Source of the DNA: Bacillus sp. FJAT-28004
GTDB lineage: Bacteria; Bacillota; Bacilli; Paenibacillales; Paenibacillaceae
NCBI RefSeq assembly: GCF_001280845.1
Contig: NZ_LGHP01000001.1
Coordinates: 1,318,319 to 1,382,318 of the forward strand
Length of the DNA: 64,000 nucleotides
Reading direction: 5' to 3'
Part shown: positions 26,791-34,861 of the stretch, piece by piece
Layout: the number at the start of each line of letters is the position of its first letter
Numbering within the stretch: position 1 is the first letter of the stretch
Translations under genes and position numbers: made by a program
Notes under the pieces: generated by a model
Told to the model about the DNA's origin: nothing
Databases searched by the model: none
The model's input: the letters and a program-made list of their open reading frames with translations, nothing else

Positions 26791-27702
26791 ATGATGGATA
26801 AAATTGCGATTAGAAATGTAATCAAGAGCTGGCAATTGTATGTTCTTTTAATGCCAGCCTTGATCTATCTCATACTGTTTCAATATGCTCCAATGTACGG
26901 AATAATCATCGCTTTCAAAAATTTCAATCCTGTTCATGGAATACTAGGCAGCCCGTGGGAGGGCTTCAAGCACTTTGAAACCTTTTTTAACTCCTATGTG
27001 TTTACGAATGTTTTGATCAACACGTTGAAGCTTAGTGTTTTTTCATTATTGATCGGCTTCCCAATCCCAATAATATTCGCTTTGTTGCTCAATCAGGTGC
27101 GCAAACAAGTTTTTAAACGATTTGTTCAAACCGTGACATACGCACCCTATTTTATTTCAACGGTTGTTCTTGTATCCATGCTTAATGTATTTCTAGCTCC
27201 AAGTACTGGCTTTGTAAACAACCTAATTACGATGATCGGCGGTGATGCTGTTAATTTCATGGCGCGCGCCGAGTGGTTCCGAACGATATATATCGCCTCA
27301 GGAATTTGGCAGACTATGGGTTTTAGCGCCATCATCTATCTGGCTGCGCTCAGTGGAGTTAACCCTGAATTACATGAGGTGGCCACCGTGGATGGCGCTA
27401 CTACAATTAGAAGGATCTGGCATATCGATCTGCCATCTATCATGCCTACCATTATGATTCTGCTAATTCTTGGCGTTGGAAGCGTAATGGCCGTCGGATG
27501 GGAAAAAGCCTTTCTCATGCAGCAAGGGATGAATTTACCGGCTTCAGAGATTATCTCGACTTATGTGTACAAGGTGGGACTGCTAAACGCACAGTATAGT
27601 TTGGCTACTGCAATAGGACTATTTAATTCTGTAATCAATTTCTCACTGCTAATACTAACAAATCAATTATCCAAAAAAATGACGCAAAATAGTCTCTGGT
27701 AA
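26791..27702 (+). CDS. ABC sugar transporter permease, LplB type
   Basis: 303 residues with six membrane helices. N-terminal QLYVLLMPALIYLILFQYAP and MYGIIIAFKNF are typical of the LplB/YteP group, and the EAA loop is EVATVDGATTIRRIWHIDLPSI. With the next permease and the lipoprotein it forms an oligosaccharide importer (CUT1). GGAGG lies ~11 bases before ATGATG. No ATPase gene is in the cluster; these systems commonly share an MsmX-like ATPase encoded elsewhere. Confidence 0.93.
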   Translation: MMDKIAIRNVIKSWQLYVLLMPALIYLILFQYAPMYGIIIAFKNFNPVHGILGSPWEGFKHFETFFNSYVFTNVLINTLKLSVFSLLIGFPIPIIFALLLNQVRKQVFKRFVQTVTYAPYFISTVVLVSMLNVFLAPSTGFVNNLITMIGGDAVNFMARAEWFRTIYIASGIWQTMGFSAIIYLAALSGVNPELHEVATVDGATTIRRIWHIDLPSIMPTIMILLILGVGSVMAVGWEKAFLMQQGMNLPASEIISTYVYKVGLLNAQYSLATAIGLFNSVINFSLLILTNQLSKKMTQNSLW

Positions 27703-27714
27703 GGAGTGAATGCG

Positions 27715-28599
27715 GTGAAAAGCCAATCAATGGGCGACAGAATATTTAACCTGTTTAATTATGTGTTCATGGGTATGATTGCCATTGCTATTTTGTATCC
27801 GCTTTATTTTGTATTACTAGCATCCTTTATGGATCCTGATCAGGTTAATAGGGGCGGCCTACTGATTTTCCCCAAATCTTTTTATTTAGACGGATTTAAG
27901 AAAATTTTCGAGTATAAGCCGTTATGGGATGGTTATATCAATTCCATAGTGTACACATTAATCGGAACCTTTATTAATCTAGCAGTGACAATTCCTTGTG
28001 CGTATGCGCTGTCTCGAAAAGGACTTGCAGGAAAAGCTCCGATTATGATGTTATTTGCTTTTACCATGTTTTTTAGTGGAGGACTTATTCCAACCTATCT
28101 GCTTATTTCCAAGCTTGGCATGCTGGATACCATATGGGCCATAACGCTGCCAGTCGCCGCATCAGTCTGGAATATCATCATTACTCGCACTTATTTCCAG
28201 AGCAACATTCCGGATGAATTGTTAGAAGCATCGGTTATGGATGGATGTTCGGACTTCAGATTCTTTTTCTCCATCGCATTGCCTTTATCCAAAGTGATCA
28301 TTGCAGTCATGGCGCTATTTTATGGGATTGGCCATTGGAATTCTTTCTTTGAGCCTCTGCTCTATCTGAGCAGTACAGAGAAGTTTCCGCTGCAAGTTAT
28401 TCTACGAAATTTGTTGATTATGAATGAAACAGGATCTCGAATGGTCATCGACCCTATGTCATTAGCAGCGAAGCAGCGTATCGCGGAGCAATTGAAGTAT
28501 GGAGTTATCGTTGTGTCGTGCTTGCCGTTGCTAATCGTTTACCCGTTCGTACAGAAATATTTTACACAGGGTGTAATGATTGGATCAATTAAGGGATGA
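27715..28599 (+). CDS. ABC sugar transporter permease, YtcP type
   Basis: 294 residues, six helices; IAIAILYPLYFVLLASFMDP at the start, GGLIPTYLLISKLGM and the EAA loop EASVMDGCSDFRFFFSIALPLS are typical of the YtcP group, and the end FVQKYFTQGVMIGSIKG is diagnostic. GTG 27715 was chosen because AAGGAG lies 8 bases before it; an earlier GTG at 27706 overlaps that ribosome site. Pairs with the preceding LplB-type permease, 12 bases away. Confidence 0.93.
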   Translation: MKSQSMGDRIFNLFNYVFMGMIAIAILYPLYFVLLASFMDPDQVNRGGLLIFPKSFYLDGFKKIFEYKPLWDGYINSIVYTLIGTFINLAVTIPCAYALSRKGLAGKAPIMMLFAFTMFFSGGLIPTYLLISKLGMLDTIWAITLPVAASVWNIIITRTYFQSNIPDELLEASVMDGCSDFRFFFSIALPLSKVIIAVMALFYGIGHWNSFFEPLLYLSSTEKFPLQVILRNLLIMNETGSRMVIDPMSLAAKQRIAEQLKYGVIVVSCLPLLIVYPFVQKYFTQGVMIGSIKG

Positions 28600-28711
28600 T
28601 GCAGCAGGGTAATTAGTTGGGTCTGCTAAGGGGGTGATCCTGTTACTTAAGCTCAGAACGCCATGAGGATAGTATAAAAATTCTATTATTCGAAGGGAAG
28701 GTCAAGAGACA

Positions 28712-30364
28712 ATGAACCAAGCAAAATGGATTAAAGGATTATTGATTGCGAGTTTATCAGTAAGCTTAGTCGCAGGATGCGCTTCGAACAACACAGATAA
28801 CGTGAAAAGCAATACAGGAAGTAATAATACTTCTGAACCGGCAGATCCTGATGCGAATACAAGCATTACCATTGTACGCGCTAAGGATCCTCGTAATTTA
28901 CCGGTAGATGAAATGATTTGGTATAAGAAATATAGTGAGGTAGCTCCCTCGAATGTAAAGATAAAGTGGGAAGAAGTACCGTCTGAATCAGCCGATGAAA
29001 AGATTAATCTGATGCTCGCTGGCAACAACTTGCCAGAAGCATTTCTAGGTACAATGAGTATCGGAAAAGTGATGAAAAACGTCAATTCAGGTATATTCCT
29101 CCCGATTGAGGACTATATAGACGAGATGCCTTACTTCTCTAAAGTACTAGATCAACGACCAGAATATCGGGCTCTTATCACAGCGCCGGATGGACATATC
29201 TATGGGCTGCCCTATATTGAAGAAATGTTTGGTCTTATAACGAACCAAGGGATTCTTTCCATCTATAAGCCTTGGTTGGATAAACTTAATCTACCTGTTC
29301 CAACTACAATCGATGAGTATCGCGATACCTTAAAGAAGTTTGTTGAGAATGATATGAATGGAAATGGTATTAAAGATGAGATTGGGTTATCTCTAGCTAA
29401 CAAAGGAGCGAATTCTGGTATTGGATCATGGAGAAACAATGCCGATTTCGGTCAGTTTTTCGGATTATGGGGTCAAGTCGATCGTGGAGATAGCATGTTC
29501 CTTGATAGCAATGGGAAAATTTTCAACACAGCTTCAACAGAAGCCTATAAAACAGGCATTAATTATCTCCATGAAATGTATAAGGAGGGGCTCATTGATC
29601 CTGAGTTCACAATCACTGACGGACCTAAACTTCAGGCTAAGCTCAGGGACGAGGTAGTGACAGTGGGGTCCGTCGTACATTTCTCGGTCCTGGATGTGGC
29701 AGGTGAGAAGGTAGCTAAGGACTATGTGCCGATCCCATATATGAAGGGACCTGGAGGGGAGTATGGCGGTCGGGAGAACTTGGTTGAGATGCACAATCCT
29801 CTCGCCTTTGTATTGACAACGAAGAACAAGAATCCTAAGGCGGTACTGGCTTGGGTCGATAAAATGTACGATCCAGAGTGGTCTGTTCAGACGAACTGGG
29901 GACCACTTGATTATCAGTACAAAAAGAACGAGAAAGGTGTAATGGTATTTGATACATTGAAGGACGGACTCGATACCTATAACGATATGCGTGCGAGAAA
30001 TACCATTCAAGGTAACTCTCCAGTAGCCATCTTGACTGATTACTATGATTCGGTGGTTGAGTATCCACAGGATGCACAAGATATTCTGAATGATATGAAA
30101 ACGGTTGGATATCTAGATAAGCATTTTAACGATCCGTATATTCCTCATACACTGTTCTATGATGCAGAAACGGCGGATAAGATGGCACTTCTGTCACCTC
30201 AGATTTATGGTCTTATCGACACTAATCGTAAAAAGTGGATTACTGATGGTGGCATTGATAAGGAGTGGGATTCCTATAAAAAAGAGCTTGAGAAGGCAGG
30301 GCTCTCCGAGTTTATCGGTTATGTGCAAGTAGCCTATGATCGTTACCAAGCAAACCAGAAGTAA
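28712..30364 (+). CDS. Extracellular oligosaccharide-binding lipoprotein, LplA type
   Basis: 550 residues. Lipoprotein signal ending LVAGC at ~residue 23, then a low-complexity linker (NNTDNVKSNTGSNNTSEPAD) and a type-1 solute-binding fold (ITIVRAKDPRNLPVDEM; MLAGNNLPEAFLG). It captures oligosaccharides outside the cell for the two permeases just upstream. AAGGGAAGG lies ~12 bases before ATG. The EF-hand-like stretch NDMNGNGIKDEIG suggests a calcium site, common in this family. Fructan-derived ligand is inferred from the flanking GH32 genes. Confidence 0.92.
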   Translation: MNQAKWIKGLLIASLSVSLVAGCASNNTDNVKSNTGSNNTSEPADPDANTSITIVRAKDPRNLPVDEMIWYKKYSEVAPSNVKIKWEEVPSESADEKINLMLAGNNLPEAFLGTMSIGKVMKNVNSGIFLPIEDYIDEMPYFSKVLDQRPEYRALITAPDGHIYGLPYIEEMFGLITNQGILSIYKPWLDKLNLPVPTTIDEYRDTLKKFVENDMNGNGIKDEIGLSLANKGANSGIGSWRNNADFGQFFGLWGQVDRGDSMFLDSNGKIFNTASTEAYKTGINYLHEMYKEGLIDPEFTITDGPKLQAKLRDEVVTVGSVVHFSVLDVAGEKVAKDYVPIPYMKGPGGEYGGRENLVEMHNPLAFVLTTKNKNPKAVLAWVDKMYDPEWSVQTNWGPLDYQYKKNEKGVMVFDTLKDGLDTYNDMRARNTIQGNSPVAILTDYYDSVVEYPQDAQDILNDMKTVGYLDKHFNDPYIPHTLFYDAETADKMALLSPQIYGLIDTNRKKWITDGGIDKEWDSYKKELEKAGLSEFIGYVQVAYDRYQANQK

Positions 30365-30392
30365 AAATAGTATACGAATAGGAGGTAACAGT

Positions 30393-31841
30393 ATGGATAA
30401 ATTTAGACCGAAATATCATTTCACACCTGAACAGAATTGGATGAATGACCCGAATGGGATGGTGTTCTTTAATGGAGAATACCATCTGTTCTATCAGCAT
30501 CATCCGAATGGCACAACGTGGGGGCCAATGCATTGGGGTCATGCAATCAGTTCTGATATGGTAAACTTTGAACATCGTCCTATAGCCTTATATCCGGATG
30601 AGAATGGGACGATCTTCTCAGGAAGTGCAGTTGTAGACTGGGAGGACACGTCGGGTTTCTTTGAGGGTGAGCCTGGATTAGTAGCGATATTTACACACCA
30701 TGACACAGTGCCAGGGACTGACCTCGTAAGGCAGCGCCAGAGCTTGGCGTACAGTGTTGATTCCGGGAAAAGCTGGATCAAGTATAGTGATAATCCTGTT
30801 CTTGAAAACGATCGATTCGTTGATTTTCGGGATCCCAAAGTATTCTGGCATCCTGACGCGAAGCGATGGGTAATGATACTGGCATCAGGCCAAACGGTAT
30901 GTCTGTACCACTCTAGCAATCTGAAGGAATGGACTTTTGCTAGTGAATTTGGTCAAGGCAACGGTTCGCACGATGGGGTATGGGAATGTCCTGATTTATT
31001 TCCACTTTCCGTTGATGATGATCCTTCCCGCACGAAGTGGGTTATGCTCGTCAGTGTTGGATCTGGACCTGAGCATATTGAAGGATCCCGGACACAATAT
31101 TTTATCGGGGATTTCGATGGCCATTCATTTGTAAACGATAACCCATCTGACACCATACTTTGGCTGGATCACGGCAGAGACAATTACGCTGGGGTCAGTT
31201 GGTCTGATATCCCTGATGAAGATGGACGCCGTATATACCTAGCTTGGATGAGTAATGGGAAATATGCCAATGTAACACCGACGGAGGGATGGAGAAGTGC
31301 GATGACCATTCCAAGGATTTTGGCACTGGAATCCCGACATGATCAAATCAGGCTGATCCAAAAGCCTATTCAGGAATTGGAGAAAATCAGAACTCCTATC
31401 CTATCGCTCAAAGAGTCATCACTCGAAGAAGCTCAGTTAAGCCTATCAGGTTTGGAGCTGGACAGCTTTGAAATGATTGCGGAATTCATGCCTGGCATAA
31501 CGGATGCTTTCGAAATAAGGGTTCGAACATCTGATTCTCAGCAAACGGTGATTGGCTATGAGGCCACTCGAAATGAAATATTTGTAGACCGTACATTGTC
31601 TGGAATCATTGATTTTCAAGAGGATTTTGCCGGGACCCATGCGGTGAAGCTCGTGACAGAGAATGAGTCGATTAAGCTGCATATCTTTGTGGATCGCTCC
31701 TCGATAGAAGTGTTTGTAAATGATGGGATAGCGGTCATAACCGATTTAATATTTCCTGAGCCAGAAGCAAACGGATTGGGGTTATATGCTTCTGGGGATC
31801 GTATTCAGCTCCGGCGGTTCGAAATATTTAAGTTAGGTTAG
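30393..31841 (+). CDS. GH32 beta-fructosidase (levanase/inulinase/sucrase type)
   Basis: 482 residues, cytoplasmic (no signal peptide). All three GH32 boxes are canonical: nucleophile Asp19 in WMNDPNG, Asp147 in FRDPKVFW and acid/base Glu198 in WECPDLF, plus the C-terminal beta-sandwich with IFVDRSSIEVFVNDG. The PDENGTIFSGSAVVDWEDTSGF segment resembles exo-levanases/inulinases more than sucrose-6-phosphate hydrolases. It releases fructose from imported fructo-oligosaccharides, feeding the fructokinase downstream. GGAGG precedes ATG 30393; longer in-frame upstream codons lack a ribosome site. Confidence 0.92.
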   Translation: MDKFRPKYHFTPEQNWMNDPNGMVFFNGEYHLFYQHHPNGTTWGPMHWGHAISSDMVNFEHRPIALYPDENGTIFSGSAVVDWEDTSGFFEGEPGLVAIFTHHDTVPGTDLVRQRQSLAYSVDSGKSWIKYSDNPVLENDRFVDFRDPKVFWHPDAKRWVMILASGQTVCLYHSSNLKEWTFASEFGQGNGSHDGVWECPDLFPLSVDDDPSRTKWVMLVSVGSGPEHIEGSRTQYFIGDFDGHSFVNDNPSDTILWLDHGRDNYAGVSWSDIPDEDGRRIYLAWMSNGKYANVTPTEGWRSAMTIPRILALESRHDQIRLIQKPIQELEKIRTPILSLKESSLEEAQLSLSGLELDSFEMIAEFMPGITDAFEIRVRTSDSQQTVIGYEATRNEIFVDRTLSGIIDFQEDFAGTHAVKLVTENESIKLHIFVDRSSIEVFVNDGIAVITDLIFPEPEANGLGLYASGDRIQLRRFEIFKLG

Positions 31842-31891
31842 CTTCTATTAAAACAGCTTAACTACTTATAGGTCTATCAGGTGAAGAATGC

Positions 31892-31926
31892 GCAAGCGGT
31901 TCGCGTGGCGAACCGCTTGCTTCTTG
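31892..31926 (+). terminator. Strong terminator after the GH32 gene
   Basis: Perfect 13-base arms GCAAGCGGTTCGC and GCGAACCGCTTGC with a three-base loop, followed by TTCTTGT. Confidence 0.8.
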
Positions 31927-32004
31927 TATAGCCAGATAAAAAATAGATTATTGTGAATAATAGTCTGACGATCACTCCCACATCATTCACTAGGAGGAAG
32001 CTGC

Positions 32005-32889
32005 ATGCGCATTGGAGCGATTGAGGCTGGCGGTACTAAATTCGTTTGCGGAATCGGAGATAAAGAGGGACAGATTGAGGAAAGGGTAAGCTTTCCCACT
32101 GAGCAACCGGAACAAACGCTAGCCAACGTCATTGAATACTTTCGTGATCGTCATGTGGATGCCATAGGAATTGGAAGTTTTGGCCCCATTAACATTGATC
32201 GTACAAGCCCCTATTATGGTTATGTCACCACGACTCCGAAGAAGGGTTGGTCAGGATATCCTTTCTTGAAAAAACTAGAAAGTGAGTTTAAGGTGCCTTA
32301 CGGATGGGATACGGATGTCAATGCGGCTGCTTTCGGAGAGGCGACTTGGGGTGCCGCTAAGGGACTTAACAGCTGTGTCTATTATACCGTGGGAACAGGT
32401 ATTGGGATGGGCGTCTACACGGAAGGGAAGTTGATACATGGACTAGTGCACCCGGAAGGTGGACATATCTTAACGAGAAGACATCCGGAAGATAGTTTTG
32501 ACGGTCTTTGTCCCTATCATGACGATTGTTTAGAGGGAATGGCATCAGGGCCAGCGCTCGAAATGAGATGGAATAGGAAGAGCGAACAGCTCGCACAAGA
32601 TCATAAAGCGTGGCAGATCGAAGCATTCTATATCGCTCAAGGTGTAACAGCTGCTATTCTAATGTTGTCTCCAAAAAGGATCATTCTTGGAGGAGGTGTA
32701 ATGAAACAACAGCATCTATTTCCACTGATCCGCTCTAACGTACAGAAGAACTTAAATGGATATGTGAATGCCAGCGAAATAGTGAATCATATCGAAGATT
32801 TCATTGTTGCGCCATTGCTTGGTGATAATGCAGGTTTGTGCGGTGCGGTAGCTCTAGGTATACAGGCTTTAACGGAGACTCAAAAGTGA
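32005..32889 (+). CDS. ROK-family fructokinase
   Basis: 294 residues, no DNA-binding domain. N-terminal GAIEAGGTKFVCGIGD (phosphate loop), TPKKGWSGYPFLKKL, VGTGIGMGVYTEGKLIHG, and the zinc-type motif with HPEDSFDGLCPYHDDCLEGMASGPA, as in Bacillus GmuE/YdhR-type fructokinases. It makes fructose-6-phosphate from fructose released by the GH32 enzymes. AGGAGG precedes ATG. It has its own space after the terminator at 31892, so it may have its own promoter. Confidence 0.9.
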   Translation: MRIGAIEAGGTKFVCGIGDKEGQIEERVSFPTEQPEQTLANVIEYFRDRHVDAIGIGSFGPINIDRTSPYYGYVTTTPKKGWSGYPFLKKLESEFKVPYGWDTDVNAAAFGEATWGAAKGLNSCVYYTVGTGIGMGVYTEGKLIHGLVHPEGGHILTRRHPEDSFDGLCPYHDDCLEGMASGPALEMRWNRKSEQLAQDHKAWQIEAFYIAQGVTAAILMLSPKRIILGGGVMKQQHLFPLIRSNVQKNLNGYVNASEIVNHIEDFIVAPLLGDNAGLCGAVALGIQALTETQK

Positions 32890-32917
32890 AGTCCTTTAAA
32901 TGAGGCACGCGAGCCTA

Positions 32918-32955
32918 AAACAAGTCTCGAACCCGAATGGGCTCGAGGCTTGTTT
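32918..32955. terminator. Bidirectional terminator between fructokinase and MFS genes
   Basis: AAACAAGTCTCGAACCC pairs with GGGCTCGAGGCTTGTTT (four-base loop, two mismatches); A-run on one side and T-run on the other serve the two convergent genes. Confidence 0.75.
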
Positions 32956-32957
32956 CG

Positions 32958-34148
32958 TTATTGTAGCGATTGAAGAGGCTTTGACGTACGGCGTTCCCGA
33001 ATTAGCACAATAGAAATAATTGTTAGTGAAATAAATACGAGCACAATCGGAATGACAAATATGGATGAATCATACCCTTCGATAAAAAGTGGTAATAAAT
33101 ATCCGATCAATGATGCCGTTAGTGAAATGAAGACATACAAACTCGCGCCGAATCCGGTCCGACCTGCGAACATGCGCTGAACATACCCCATCGCCACTCC
33201 ATACAGGATGGATACAAAAAAAGAATAAATCGGCTGGATGAGGAAAAAAACGATCAATGGCGAGTGCAAGGCATAAATTGAATAGGTAATAAGCGCCCCA
33301 AAGCCACCAAGTAATATAATTAATTTGCTCCCGTATCTCGCCGCCCAATAACCGGCAATGGTCATGAACAACAGCTCGAATACGGCTTGGGAGCTCCAAA
33401 TATAAGACATGTACTCCGGCTTGCCAAACAACGATTTAACGACAAGCGGCAGGTACAATCCGCGAATCGCATCCGCACATGCAAGAAGCAGCAGCGCGAT
33501 CAGCATGATGACGGAAAGGGGTTCGCTCGCCCCCAGACTGGTTTGTTTTTTCTCTTCAGAGCGTTCCCGATAGAACATTAGCAGGATAACGAGCATTGCG
33601 TAACCTGCAAAATTACCCCATAACACACCTTGAAACGTAGCGATCAAATACAAATTCGCTCCTGCCAGCAAACCGCAAAAAAATCCAACACTGTAGCCCG
33701 CGCGCAGCCAAATTTGAGCCATCTCTACAATATCCCCGGCCAGCCTGGCAAAATGATTCCGAGACATAGCGAACAATTGCCCCATAATTAGTCCGGACGG
33801 AGCGCTCACAACACACATTCCGATCAGTGCCTGAACATATCCTTCAGCACGCATGTAAATTAACAAACCGATAAGACATAGTGAAGCTGCGGCAATTACC
33901 AGTTTTTTTCTGCTGCGCAGCTTATCGCTAAACAGTCCGACTGTGATCGTAGTTCCCATATTGAGCAGCAGCGATACAACGAAGATGGATACGACTTCAC
34001 TTTTTGACAGTCCGATGCTCTCACTTAAATAAATGGCGTTCATCGGAGCTAGAATTCCCATGCCGATGCCATAGCAAAATAGCGTAAAAAGCATTTTTCC
34101 TGCACCATCGACCTGCAAGAAACGTTTCATATCTGCAGCAATACGCAT
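32958..34148 (-). CDS. MFS transporter, sugar-efflux (SET)-like
   Basis: 396 residues with twelve predicted membrane helices. Helix 1 is LFTLFCYGIGMGILAPMNAIYLSE, and the loop between helices 2 and 3 has FSDKLRSRKK (MFS motif A variant); the general pattern resembles SetA/SetB sugar efflux proteins. Substrate is unknown, but a sugar is plausible beside the fructan locus. The ATG at 34148 has GGAG upstream, but a perfect 10-bp stem lies exactly between that site and the ATG (34149-34158 pairing with 34192-34201). A second in-frame ATG at 34130 (MKRFLQ) could be used instead. Confidence 0.8.
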   Translation of the reverse strand: MRIAADMKRFLQVDGAGKMLFTLFCYGIGMGILAPMNAIYLSESIGLSKSEVVSIFVVSLLLNMGTTITVGLFSDKLRSRKKLVIAAASLCLIGLLIYMRAEGYVQALIGMCVVSAPSGLIMGQLFAMSRNHFARLAGDIVEMAQIWLRAGYSVGFFCGLLAGANLYLIATFQGVLWGNFAGYAMLVILLMFYRERSEEKKQTSLGASEPLSVIMLIALLLLACADAIRGLYLPLVVKSLFGKPEYMSYIWSSQAVFELLFMTIAGYWAARYGSKLIILLGGFGALITYSIYALHSPLIVFFLIQPIYSFFVSILYGVAMGYVQRMFAGRTGFGASLYVFISLTASLIGYLLPLFIEGYDSSIFVIPIVLVFISLTIISIVLIRERRTSKPLQSLQ

Positions 34149-34201
34149 CTACACTTTGCTCCAATCTGCTCATGATCTTGCCAAATTCTAACAAAGTGTA
34201 G
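34149..34201 (-). promoter_or_regulatory. Leader hairpin separating the Shine-Dalgarno from the MFS start codon
   Basis: Perfect inverted repeat CTACACTTTG (34149-34158) / CAAAGTGTAG (34192-34201). On the minus-strand transcript the ribosome site GGAG (34162-34159) is the last part of the loop and the start ATG (34148-34146) follows the stem directly. Either a translational switch or an operator with widely spaced arms. Confidence 0.5.
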
Positions 34202-34368
34202 CTCACTTTCCTCGCATTGTCTAGAAAAAAACTACGATTTTTTGATGACCCTGAATGAATAGGCTAGGAGGGGCAATCCATTCATTGTTCTTCTCGAGTT
34301 TTAACAAAAGTACGAGCTCAGTGAATATGGGAATCATCGCAAAACAAGAAGTCAATGCTCTTCAATTA

Positions 34369-34396
34369 AACCACGTCCTCAGACGTGGTTTTTTGT
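34369..34396 (+). terminator. Orphan hairpin terminator
   Basis: AACCACGTC (34369-34377), loop CTCA, GACGTGGTT (34382-34390), then TTTTTG. No plus-strand gene precedes it, so it ends either a small RNA or a lost gene. Confidence 0.7.
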
Positions 34397-34479
34397 TTTA
34401 ATAGGATGGAATGTCCAGGGGGATTCACCTCCTCGTTGGATGCATTGCAATAAGTGGGTAATGATACTTTCATTAAATT

Positions 34480-34492
34480 ATATTGAATATAT
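34480..34492 (+). promoter_or_regulatory. ATATTGAATATAT operator, copy 1
   Basis: Exact copy of the 13-base motif. It is part of a near-perfect palindrome centred on the G (AAATTATATT-G-AATATATTT). It lies 207 bases upstream of copy 2 and has no good -10 box behind it, so it may be an auxiliary site for looping. Confidence 0.6.
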
Positions 34493-34686
34493 TTATTTGT
34501 GTTCATTTTAAGGGTTTAACAAAAGCTTCTAATGAAATATAGTTTCGTATCTTTGATATGGTCTGAAATGGGAAAGGAAATCATGCTAATTCTCACCTGA
34601 TAGCACTAAAATCGTTGAAACAACCTATATTTACAATTTACAAGGAGTATACTGCTGTGACAAATTTAATTTTCATCTATAAAATT

Positions 34687-34718
34687 ATATTGAATATATT
34701 TAATTCCATCGTTATACT
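34687..34718 (+). promoter_or_regulatory. Promoter and ATATTGAATATAT operator, copy 2
   Basis: The motif at 34687-34699 contains the -35 box TTGAAT (34690-34695); a 17-base spacer leads to TATACT (34713-34718). The GxGYxYP gene starts ~145 bases downstream. A protein on the motif would cover the -35. Confidence 0.65.
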
Positions 34719-34861
34719 GATGGTGATCAAAGTGTCTTTTTATACAGTGTCAATCGGTGAATGTCGAAGAATCGGCAAGGAGGTTTTGAATTTGGTCAGA
34801 AGCCCGCCTGTATAACTAGAATTCGAGCTAGACCGATGTTTTTCTTTTGGAGACTACATTT

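Larger units (their letters stand above)
34202..34861. other. Long intergenic region before the GxGYxYP gene
   Basis: About 660 bases. Contents seen: an orphan terminator at 34369-34396, two copies of the ATATTGAATATAT motif (34480-34492 and 34687-34699), and a promoter overlapping the second copy. A 66-codon frame around 34615-34815 has no homology-like features and low-complexity hydrophobic content; I do not call it. The stretch 34210-34365 is unexplained. Confidence 0.5.

Noticed and set aside
34615-34815. 66-codon hydrophobic frame before the GxGYxYP gene
   Set aside because: It overlaps the operator and promoter at 34687-34718, has no domain features and its composition is that of AT-rich intergenic DNA, though an AAGGAG site is near.
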